Below, in pieces: positions 35,948 through 43,554 of a stretch of 58,760 bases of DNA; within the stretch, counting starts at the first letter, position 1; every line of letters starts with the position of its first letter. This DNA is from JANXYY01 sp035530875. Its GTDB lineage: Bacteria; Actinomycetota; Actinomycetes; Nanopelagicales; Nanopelagicaceae. Under the pieces are notes generated by a model. That model ran no database searches, was not told the DNA's origin, and saw only the letters and a program-made list of their open reading frames with translations. Where the stretch lies: the NCBI GenBank assembly GCA_035530875.1, contig DATKUB010000044.1, positions 1 through 58,760 of the forward strand, given 5' to 3'. The position numbers and the translations under genes were made by a program.

Positions 35948-35968
35948 CTGTCTCAATATTTGAGACAG
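35948..35968. promoter_or_regulatory. Palindromic operator between ilvD and ilvB
   Basis: Perfect 9-bp arms CTGTCTCAA and TTGAGACAG around TAT. It lies 14 bp upstream of the candidate -35 box, an activator-like position, and 6 bp after the ilvD stop. It resembles, from memory, TCTCA-n-TGAGA sites of IclR-type leu/ilv regulators (LtbR/NdgR) in actinobacteria. It could also help terminate ilvD transcripts. Confidence 0.6.
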
Positions 35969-35973
35969 CCATC

Positions 35974-37644
35974 TCAATCACAGACGGCACCCTTGGAAGC
36001 GGAGCCAACCAACTTCGCGTATTTGGCTAGAACTCCGCGACTGTATTTGTGCGGAACTACTTGCCAACTCTTCTTACGCTCCAACAACTCCGCATCGTCG
36101 ACGAGGAGATCAAGAGTTCTAGCGAGGATGTCGATCTTGATGATGTCGCCATCTCGTACAAGAGCGATTGGACCACCATCGACGGCCTCGGGGGCCACGT
36201 GCCCAACGCAGAGCCCAGTGGTTCCGCCGGAGAAACGACCATCGGTGATCAGAAGTACCGATTTGCCAAGGCCGGCACCCTTAATCGCACCGGTAATCAT
36301 CAGCATCTCGCGCATTCCCGGGCCGCCCTTAGGCCCTTCATAGCGAATTACAACTACGTCGCCAGCATTGATCGTGCCGTTCTCGAGCGCTTCCATGGCG
36401 CTTTGTTCACGCTCAAATACCCGCGCTGGACCTTCAAATACATCTACTCCAACGCCAGCCGTCTTGGTGACCGCGCCGTCTGGAGCAAAGGATCCGTTGA
36501 GAATCGTGATGCCGCCACTGGTCCCGAACGGGTGTTTCACCTCGTGCAGGATCTGGCCATCGGCTACCGGCGGAGCAATGTCAGCAAGATTTTCGGCCAT
36601 GGTCTTGCCAGTGACCGTTAGGCAGTCTCCGTGAAGCAGGCCAGCGTCGAGCAGTGCCCGCATCACCACCGGAATTCCACCGACCCGATCGACGTCGGAC
36701 ATCACGAACCGGCCGAACGGCTTGAGATCGCCAAGCAGCGGAACCCTTGATCCGACTCGATGGAAGTCTTCGAGAGTGAGATCGACGTCGGCCTCGTGCG
36801 CAATAGCTAGCAGGTGGAGAACGGCGTTGGTTGAGCCGCCGAGGGCCATCACAACCGTGATCGCGTTTTCAAAAGCCTTCTTGGTGAGAATGTCACGGGT
36901 GACAATTCCCTTGCGGATCATTTCGACCACCGCTTCGCCGGCAGCACGCGAGTAACCGTCGCGACGGCGATCAACGGCGGGCGGCGCAGCAGAGCCAGGT
37001 AGCGACATGCCGAGGGCTTCAGCGGCGCTGGCCATCGTGTTCGCGGTGTACATGCCGCCGCAAGCGCCTTCGCCCGGGCAGATCGCCCGTTCGATCTCGT
37101 CAACCTTCTCGCGCGTGATCAGCCCACGGGCGCAGGCACCCACCGCCTCAAAGGCGTCGATGATCGTGACGTCCTTGCCGTCAACTTGGCCCGGCAACGT
37201 GGACCCTGCGTATACGAGGACGCTGGCAACGTTGATTCGGGCGGCGGCCATCAGCATTCCGGGCAGCGACTTGTCGCAGCCGGCGAAGGTGACCATGCCG
37301 TCCAGGCGCTCGGCCTGCATGACGGTTTCGACGGAATCGGCAATGACCTCGCGGGAAACGAGCGAGAAGTGCATTCCCTCATGACCCATCGAGATGCCGT
37401 CGGAGACGGAGATGGTTCCGAATTGGAGCGGGAAGCCGCCCGCCTCAAAAACACCCTCCTTAGCGGCTTTGGCCAACCGATCCAAGGAGAGGTTGCACGG
37501 GGTGATCTCGTTCCAGGACGAGGCAATTCCAATCTGGGGCTTTACCCAATCGTCATCGCCCATGCCCACCGCGCGGAGCATTCCGCGAGCGGGGGCGCGC
37601 TCTAAACCGTCGGTCACCAACCCAGAACGTGGCTTCATCGTCAT
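35974..37644 (-). CDS. ilvD: Dihydroxy-acid dehydratase
   Basis: Fe-S enzyme, third step of Val/Ile synthesis, 556 aa. Cluster cysteines Cys50 (ITPCN), Cys123 (GCDKSLPG) and Cys195 (GEGACGG) are all present. TDGRFSGGT is near the C-terminus. The start ATG at 37644 has no ribosome binding site; TAAGAT lies seven bases upstream, so it may be leaderless (37638 is an alternative ATG). A 21-bp repeat array lies 59 bp upstream, and ilvB follows downstream on the same strand with its own leader. Confidence 0.96.
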   Translation of the reverse strand: MTMKPRSGLVTDGLERAPARGMLRAVGMGDDDWVKPQIGIASSWNEITPCNLSLDRLAKAAKEGVFEAGGFPLQFGTISVSDGISMGHEGMHFSLVSREVIADSVETVMQAERLDGMVTFAGCDKSLPGMLMAAARINVASVLVYAGSTLPGQVDGKDVTIIDAFEAVGACARGLITREKVDEIERAICPGEGACGGMYTANTMASAAEALGMSLPGSAAPPAVDRRRDGYSRAAGEAVVEMIRKGIVTRDILTKKAFENAITVVMALGGSTNAVLHLLAIAHEADVDLTLEDFHRVGSRVPLLGDLKPFGRFVMSDVDRVGGIPVVMRALLDAGLLHGDCLTVTGKTMAENLADIAPPVADGQILHEVKHPFGTSGGITILNGSFAPDGAVTKTAGVGVDVFEGPARVFEREQSAMEALENGTINAGDVVVIRYEGPKGGPGMREMLMITGAIKGAGLGKSVLLITDGRFSGGTTGLCVGHVAPEAVDGGPIALVRDGDIIKIDILARTLDLLVDDAELLERKKSWQVVPHKYSRGVLAKYAKLVGSASKGAVCD

Positions 37645-37703
37645 GGGTCAGATCTTATTGCGTCTTGCTGAGTTGCTCCTTGCCATAACTCCTGGTCCTA
37701 ACC

Positions 37704-37787
37704 CCCGTGAGCGGCGGCTCCCCTCCCGTGAACGGCGGCTCCCCTCCCGTGAACGGCGGCTCCCCTCCCGTGAACGGCGGCTTGCCT
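37704..37787. repeat. 21-bp tandem repeat array 2 (four units, reverse orientation)
   Basis: Four units of the same family read on the minus strand as GGGGAGCCGCCGTTCACGGG (last unit with AGGCAAG in place of AGGGGAG). Unlike array 1 it lies between divergent genes, 59 bp from the ilvD start and 27 bp from the lipoprotein start, so it cannot be a terminator for either. Confidence 0.93.
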
Positions 37788-37802
37788 CACCCAAACTCCG
37801 AC

Positions 37803-37808
37803 TAATCT
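37803..37808 (+). promoter_or_regulatory. Candidate -10 box of the lipoprotein gene
   Basis: TAATCT six bases before the ATG, giving a leaderless transcript. TTGCCT of the last repeat unit (37782-37787) lies 15 bp upstream and could act as a -35, so the array may form part of this promoter. Confidence 0.4.
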
Positions 37809-37814
37809 CGACGC

Positions 37815-38978
37815 ATGAACTTTCGGTCTGGGTTTCTAAGCGCACGCCTCGGACTCTTGGTTGCACTCACAACAATCGTGCTCACCGGTTGTTCGAATTT
37901 TTCGGACGTTTCCGCTCAGGCATCCAATGACGTTTCGAAAGCGATGGCATCCAAGACCGGAAAAGAAATCGCAAAAAGGATCACAGAGGGCATATCTTCA
38001 AAAACTGCCAAGCAAATCACGGACAAGATTTCAAAACTGATCGCAGACAAAGTCGCGAGCAAACCTGAACAGAAGCGGGTGGCTCGTGCCTTTACCGAAA
38101 TCTTCTCGAAAGCCGCTCAGACCGATGGCTTCCGTTCATCGTGGACCACGCCAAAACTGGCTGGCAGAACATCGCTTTCTGACGGAACTAAAATTGCACT
38201 CTGGGCCGCGAGCCAGGTATCAAACGGAACTCCAACCGTCGGTTACTACCTTGATCAAGTTCAAATAAATGCTGGCAAACCGACGGGCCTCTCTGCATGG
38301 GGCCAACAGATTCCACATCAGGCCTCGCTACGGCGGGTGCTCGGTTCAGTTGTAATTGGCGACATCAATTCCTTAGCGGTGGACAAGGTTCGCCTATCAT
38401 CAGGCAGCAAGAATGTGCAGCTTCCAGTGGTGTATGGATATTTCTTAGTCCCTGCCGATTTTGCAACTGCTGCATCTCAGAAATTCACCATTGATTTGCT
38501 CGGCCCCGACGGCCATACCGTCGGAACTGCAACAGATGTGCCCGTGCTTGACGCCGGCGTTCCGACTCCTAGCCCAACGGTCAGCACAAGCGCCGCCGCT
38601 AGTCCGCAACCCTCTGCCACCCTTACGCCATGCCCAGTCGCAAGCGACCGTCCGGTTCAGCCGGTTACCGACGATGTTCGCGCAGCTGCGTCTTCTTATT
38701 ACGAAAAGCAGAACCTGCTTCCAATCACAATTACCGACAACGCCGAGACTGTGCTGATTCTTGCACAGCAACTAGCAGGATTACATCAATGCGATAGCGG
38801 AAATGGTGTTGTTAGCCAATACACGGGCTTCGTCCCCTCAGATGCGACCGCAGCGGTAGTCGTTGAGGTATTTCACCCAACCACCTCTGGCAATAGCTCG
38901 ACTGCTTCAGACTTCTTGACGATTGCGACGATTCCTGGCCAAGGCTTGCAAGTCGTGGATGAGACCGCCACTCCGTAA
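37815..38978 (+). CDS. Lipoprotein of unknown function
   Basis: 387 aa, family not recognised. A signal peptide with lipobox LTGC (Cys26) predicts export and lipid anchoring. Residues 35-100 are rich in Lys, Ser and Ala and look helical (KAMASKTGKEIAKRI and similar segments). A globular part follows to about 245, then a Pro/Ser/Thr/Ala linker (about 250-275), then a C-terminal domain with several aromatic and acidic residues. It lies beyond array 2, divergent from ilvD, and convergent with the SPFH gene. Likely leaderless. Confidence 0.85.
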   Translation: MNFRSGFLSARLGLLVALTTIVLTGCSNFSDVSAQASNDVSKAMASKTGKEIAKRITEGISSKTAKQITDKISKLIADKVASKPEQKRVARAFTEIFSKAAQTDGFRSSWTTPKLAGRTSLSDGTKIALWAASQVSNGTPTVGYYLDQVQINAGKPTGLSAWGQQIPHQASLRRVLGSVVIGDINSLAVDKVRLSSGSKNVQLPVVYGYFLVPADFATAASQKFTIDLLGPDGHTVGTATDVPVLDAGVPTPSPTVSTSAAASPQPSATLTPCPVASDRPVQPVTDDVRAAASSYYEKQNLLPITITDNAETVLILAQQLAGLHQCDSGNGVVSQYTGFVPSDATAAVVVEVFHPTTSGNSSTASDFLTIATIPGQGLQVVDETATP

Positions 38979-39033
38979 TTTCTCTCAGTCAGGGTATTGC
39001 TTTACTTCCCACGGCGACCGTCCAGTTCGCCAG

Positions 39034-39999
39034 TTACTCCGGTGGGGGTTGCATGTGAGGTTTGCTGATCATCGCTTGAAGACGGTGGAGCGAGACTGAC
39101 AAATTCTCCATTCCGCCATCGAGGAAAATTGTGTTGCCCTTACCTTCCTTGGCTGTGTCTCGAACCATTTCAGTCCACATGGAGAACGCAATAATTGTTG
39201 GGTCAATATTGTGTTTTTCCAGTAGGTCCGCAGATTCTCCAAGGCCCTCGGCAAGCGCCTTACGGAATTTCGCTAACCCTTCGCCGCGCAATCTGGCAGC
39301 TTCCGCCTCGTTCGTCGCCGTAATTCTGATTGCGGCACCTTCTGCTTCAGCTTTCTTTACGAGTGTGATTCGTAAGGCCTCGCCTTCGAACTCCGCCGCC
39401 CGCTGGGCGTTCGTCGCCGCAACTACTCGAGACATTGAGGTCATGACCTCAGAATCAAAGGCAATGTCATTTACAGTTAGATCAACCAAGGTGTAGCCCC
39501 ACGACGCCAGCTGCTCATCCAGAGTGTGTTTGGCGTGAGCGACTATGTCTTGACGGAGACCAAGAACCTCCGCTTGCTTTTTCGTCGCGACGAACTCTCT
39601 AACACTGGCCTCCACCGTACTCGTAAGTGCAGTGATAAAAGACTCCGGATTAATGAATTTGAAAGCCACCAATTTGACGGTCTCTTCCAGATGGTCTGCG
39701 ACCGTATAGATGATTGTCGCGGTGAAGTGAACAGCTGCCTGATCGCTTGTTATCGCTGAGAATTTTAATTGATCGGTTCGATTCTGGATTGAAACAGTTC
39801 GTTTTACCGTTTCTACAAAGGGAATCAAGAAATTCAGACCGGGGCTCAACAGCCGCCGATATTTTCCAAACATGGTCACAACGCCGACGGTGGCCTGTTC
39901 TACGGTTGTGAAACTCAAATAGAGCATCCAGAGAACCAACACAACAGCGACGCCGGAACTGAGCAATGTAAGAAAACCGGATGTAGTGCTTGCTGACAT
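39034..39999 (-). CDS. SPFH/band-7 (stomatin-prohibitin) membrane protein
   Basis: 321 aa. One N-terminal membrane helix (residues 9-30), then the band-7 domain (VEQATVGVVTMFGKYRRLLSPGLNF, then DQLKFSAITSD and FEALTSTVE-like TALTSTVEASVREFVATKK) and an Ala/Glu-rich coiled coil (about 205-250). Such proteins scaffold membrane microdomains or hold FtsH-type proteases. There is no NfeD partner next to it. AAGGA lies eight bases before the ATG. An 8-bp inverted repeat (TGTGAGAG, 40032-40039, with its complement at 40064-40071) lies upstream. Confidence 0.87.
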   Translation of the reverse strand: MSASTTSGFLTLLSSGVAVVLVLWMLYLSFTTVEQATVGVVTMFGKYRRLLSPGLNFLIPFVETVKRTVSIQNRTDQLKFSAITSDQAAVHFTATIIYTVADHLEETVKLVAFKFINPESFITALTSTVEASVREFVATKKQAEVLGLRQDIVAHAKHTLDEQLASWGYTLVDLTVNDIAFDSEVMTSMSRVVAATNAQRAAEFEGEALRITLVKKAEAEGAAIRITATNEAEAARLRGEGLAKFRKALAEGLGESADLLEKHNIDPTIIAFSMWTEMVRDTAKEGKGNTIFLDGGMENLSVSLHRLQAMISKPHMQPPPE

Positions 40000-40126
40000 A
40001 GCAACATTCCTTAAATCAAGGGGCTTGAAAATGTGAGAGCCGCCTCAATCTATTCCTATTTTTCTCTCACAGCACTCTAAAAGAGTTCTAGTTATCTCAG
40101 GCTGAGGGATTTTCAACATCTAAGTT

Positions 40127-40210
40127 AGAGGCGAGCCGCCGCTCACGGGAGCGGAGCCGCCGCTCACGGGAGCGGAGCCGCCGCTCACGGGAGCGGAGCC
40201 GCCGGTCAGC
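40127..40210. repeat. 21-bp tandem repeat array 3 (two exact and two diverged units)
   Basis: Units of the GGAGCGGAGCCGCCGCTCAC variant: exact copies at 40148-40168 and 40169-40189, flanked by diverged copies on both sides. It ends 10 bp before the gatB stop, in the plus-strand orientation of arrays 1 and 5. GAGCGG and CCGCTC within one unit can form a 6-bp hairpin. Confidence 0.9.
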
Positions 40211-40220
40211 GAAAAGAGAA

Positions 40221-41729
40221 CTACTGGGCGAGGTGAGCCAGCAGAAGCTCTCGGACCTTTGCCGCGTCCGCTTGCCCCTTTGTCTCTTTCATAACCAATC
40301 CGATCAACGCACCAGCCGCGGCAAGGGTGCCGTTGCGCACCTTTTCGGCCGCCGCGGGCTCTGCGGCGATCGCACGTTCGATGGCAGCCATCAACTCACT
40401 GTCGTCGGAGACAACCTTGATTCCCCGTGAGGCAATGACCTCATCAGGTGTGCCTTCGCCGGCAATGACGCCATCAATAACTTGACGCGCAAGTTTGTCC
40501 GTTAGCTCCCCCGCTGCAACCAACTCGACAATCCGAGCGACATCATTTGGTGCAATCGGAAGGGCGCTGGCTTCAATTTCGCGCTCGTTAGCGATCCGAG
40601 CAATCTCACCTAGCCACCATCCGCGGGCTCGGGCCGGATCGGCACCAAGTACAACTGTTGCCTCAACCAAATCAAGAACGCCCGCATTAACCATTGCCGC
40701 CATCTCAAGATCGGGCACATTCCAATCCGCCTTGAGGCGGGCACGACGAAGTGAGGGACGTTCGGGCAGAGTCGCCCGTAACTCCTCAATCCACTTTGCA
40801 TCCGGTGCAACCGGAACCAGATCTGGCTCCGGGAAATAGCGGTAATCCTCAGCAGTTTCCTTCGACCGTCCCGGCGTGGTGATGCCGGTGTCTTCGTGGA
40901 AGTGGCGCGTCTCCTGATGCACTTTCAGGCCAGCTTCTAGCCTTGCGCCGTGGCGCTGCATTTCGCTCCTGATTGCGCGCTCTACCGAACGGAGAGAGTT
41001 GACGTTCTTGGTTTCACTGCGGGTGCCAAGGATTCCAGAACCTCTTGGCGAGAGCGAAACGTTCGCATCACAGCGCAACGAACCCTGTTCCATTTTCACG
41101 TCGCTTACGCCAAGGGAACGAACGATGTCGCGCAACTCGGCGACATACGCCTTGGCAACTAGCGGCGCATACTTCTCGGTGTTAGGCACCATCTTGGTGA
41201 CAATCTCAATAAGCGGAATCCCGGCTCGGTTGTAATCCAGCAACGAATAGTCCGCGCCTTGAATACGGCCAGTCGAGCCGCCGACGTGGAGAGACTTTCC
41301 GGTGTCTTCTTCCATGTGAACTCGCTCGATCTCCACGCGAACAGTTTTCATGCCCTCGTCTGTTTCGATCTCCACGTCGAGATACCCGTTGGTGCAGAGG
41401 GGTTCGTCGTACTGAGAGATCTGGAAGTTCTTTGGCATATCCGGGTAGAAGTAGTTCTTCCGGGCAAATCTGCACCAAGGGGCAATATCACAATTAAGAG
41501 CAAGCCCGATCAGGATTGTGGCCTCGATGGCTCGCTCATTCACAACTGGCAGCGCACCAGGAAGTCCCAAACAGACTGGACAGACCTGAGTGTTTGGCGC
41601 CGCACCGAAAGTTGTTGCACAACCACAGAACATCTTTGACTGAGTCCCGAGTTCGACGTGAACTTCCAAGCCAAGGGTCGGCTCAAATTTCTCAATTACC
41701 TCTGGGTAATCCATCATCGGCTCACTCAT
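40221..41729 (-). CDS. gatB: Asp-tRNA(Asn)/Glu-tRNA(Gln) amidotransferase subunit B
   Basis: tRNA-binding subunit of the transamidosome, 502 aa. Seen: TLGLEVHVELGTQSKMFCGC, then CPVCLGLPGALPVVN and DYNRAGIPLIEIVT; the C-terminal YqeY-like tail domain includes VIAEGTPDEVI-like GEGTPDEVIASRG. The start is ATG 41729, overlapping the gatA stop (ATGA); the longer frame is not used. It indicates indirect formation of Gln-tRNA or Asn-tRNA. Confidence 0.97.
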   Translation of the reverse strand: MSEPMMDYPEVIEKFEPTLGLEVHVELGTQSKMFCGCATTFGAAPNTQVCPVCLGLPGALPVVNERAIEATILIGLALNCDIAPWCRFARKNYFYPDMPKNFQISQYDEPLCTNGYLDVEIETDEGMKTVRVEIERVHMEEDTGKSLHVGGSTGRIQGADYSLLDYNRAGIPLIEIVTKMVPNTEKYAPLVAKAYVAELRDIVRSLGVSDVKMEQGSLRCDANVSLSPRGSGILGTRSETKNVNSLRSVERAIRSEMQRHGARLEAGLKVHQETRHFHEDTGITTPGRSKETAEDYRYFPEPDLVPVAPDAKWIEELRATLPERPSLRRARLKADWNVPDLEMAAMVNAGVLDLVEATVVLGADPARARGWWLGEIARIANEREIEASALPIAPNDVARIVELVAAGELTDKLARQVIDGVIAGEGTPDEVIASRGIKVVSDDSELMAAIERAIAAEPAAAEKVRNGTLAAAGALIGLVMKETKGQADAAKVRELLLAHLAQ

Positions 41730-43249
41730 GCGACACCACCTTGAGCTAGCGCTGATTCGAGGTTTGGAACTTGTGAGATCAGCGAACTCCCCCACTTCTC
41801 GTGGAGGGCCGCTTCGAGCGCACCGCCAACCCGGTACATCAAATCGTCTCGCATGGCCGGCGAGATGATCTGGAATCCGACCGGCAGACCATCTTCTGGA
41901 GCCAGTCCGCAGGGGATGCTCATGGCGCCGTTGCCGGCCAGGTTTACCGGAATAGTCGCGATGTCATTTAGATACATGGCGATTGGGTCGTTTGCCTTTT
42001 CGCCGATCTTGAACGCAGTTGTCGGCGAGGTTGGTGAGACGAGAACATCGACTTTCTCATAGGCCGATTGGAAGTCCCGCATGACCAGGGTGCGAACCTT
42101 CTGAGCGCTGCCGTAGTAGGCGTCGTAGTAGCCGGAGGAAAGCGCATATGTACCAAGGATAATTCGGCGCTTCACCTCGGCGCCGAAGCCGGCGTCGCGA
42201 GTCAGGTTCATGACTTCCTCAGCGCTTCGAACATTGTCGTCGCCAACCCGCAGGCCGAATCGCATCGCGTCGAAGCGGGCCAAGTTCGACGAACATTCGC
42301 TCGGCGCGATCAAGTAGTAGGCAGGAAGCGCATACTCAAAGTGCGGACAAGAGACCTCGACGATTTCCGCGCCAAGTTCGGCCAAGAGCGCGACCGATTC
42401 TTCAAACCGCTGACGAACTCCAGCTTGATAACCCTCGCCGCCGAGTTCCTTAACAACCCCGATCCGCATGCCCCTTACATTAAGCATTTTCGCGGCTTCA
42501 ACCACCTGCGGAACAGGTGCGTTAATGCTTGTGGCATCCATCGGATCGTGCCCGGCGATGACTTCGTGCAGGAGCGCTGCGTCGAGAACTGTCCTGGCGC
42601 AAGGTCCTGCTTGATCAAGGCTGGACGAAAACGCAACCAGACCATAACGGGAAACTCCGCCGTACGTTGGCTTCACTCCGACGGTTCCAGTAACCGCTGC
42701 TGGTTGACGAATAGAGCCGCCGGTATCGGTTCCAATCGCAAGCGGTGAGAAAAATGCAGCAAGTGATGCACTTGACCCGCCACCGGATCCGCCGGGGATT
42801 CGAGATAGATCCCACGGGTTATGGGTTGGGCCGTATGCGGAGTTTTCGGTGGAAGATCCCATTGCGAATTCGTCCATATTGGTCTTGCCTAAAATCACCA
42901 CACCCGCGGCCTTTAGCCGCGAAGTAATGGTCGCGTCGTACGGCGGTCGCCAGCCTTCAAGAATTTTTGAACCGCACGTCGTCGGCACGCCTTCTTGCAC
43001 GATCACGTCTTTCAGAGCAAGCGGGATGCCAGCCAACGGCGACAACACTTCCCCGTCGGCCCTTGCCTTATCCACTTTGGCCGCTTGGGCTAATGCTCCC
43101 TCGTGGTCTAAATGAAGGAAAGCGTGAACCTTCGAATCAAGCGCTTCGATCCGCTCGTAATGAGCATTGGTCAATTCGACGGCGGAGAGCTTTCCTGAAT
43201 TTAGAAGTCCAGATAGTTCAGAGGCACTCTTATGCGTTACGTCGTTCAT
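41726..43249 (-). CDS. gatA: Asp-tRNA(Asn)/Glu-tRNA(Gln) amidotransferase subunit A
   Basis: Amidase subunit releasing ammonia from glutamine, 507 aa. The Ser-cisSer-Lys triad motifs are seen: LALKDVIV (Lys near 79) and the amidase signature GGSGGGSSASLAA near 153-165 with TDTGGSIRQPA following. It overlaps gatC by 4 nt and gatB by 4 nt. Confidence 0.97.
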   Translation of the reverse strand: MNDVTHKSASELSGLLNSGKLSAVELTNAHYERIEALDSKVHAFLHLDHEGALAQAAKVDKARADGEVLSPLAGIPLALKDVIVQEGVPTTCGSKILEGWRPPYDATITSRLKAAGVVILGKTNMDEFAMGSSTENSAYGPTHNPWDLSRIPGGSGGGSSASLAAFFSPLAIGTDTGGSIRQPAAVTGTVGVKPTYGGVSRYGLVAFSSSLDQAGPCARTVLDAALLHEVIAGHDPMDATSINAPVPQVVEAAKMLNVRGMRIGVVKELGGEGYQAGVRQRFEESVALLAELGAEIVEVSCPHFEYALPAYYLIAPSECSSNLARFDAMRFGLRVGDDNVRSAEEVMNLTRDAGFGAEVKRRIILGTYALSSGYYDAYYGSAQKVRTLVMRDFQSAYEKVDVLVSPTSPTTAFKIGEKANDPIAMYLNDIATIPVNLAGNGAMSIPCGLAPEDGLPVGFQIISPAMRDDLMYRVGGALEAALHEKWGSSLISQVPNLESALAQGGVA

Positions 43250-43545
43250 GCTTCTTCACCCAAGATCTGTGGAACTTTGAAACGCTCTTGGTCACTATCA
43301 GGGGCACCCGAGAGGGCTTGTTCGTTGGTCAGGCTCTGCCGGACTACATCCGGACGGGTCACGTTAAGCAATGGCAGCGGGTGCGAAGTTCCCGGCACGT
43401 CCGCCGTGGCCACCTCCTGCACTCTTGCGACAGCGGAAAGAATCGCACCCAACTGATCGGTAAGTTCGGCAATTTCGTCTTCACCCAACTTAATCCGGGC
43501 CAGATTTCCAAGATGGGCGACGTCTTCGCGCGTTATTTCAGCCAT
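43246..43545 (-). CDS. gatC: Asp-tRNA(Asn)/Glu-tRNA(Gln) amidotransferase subunit C
   Basis: 99-aa belt subunit that holds GatA and GatB together. MAEITREDVAHLGNLARIKL and the DVPGTSHPLPL-type middle are typical. It begins 9 bp after ligA ends on the same strand. Confidence 0.96.
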   Translation of the reverse strand: MAEITREDVAHLGNLARIKLGEDEIAELTDQLGAILSAVARVQEVATADVPGTSHPLPLLNVTRPDVVRQSLTNEQALSGAPDSDQERFKVPQILGEEA

Positions 43546-43554
43546 TGTCCGAGC

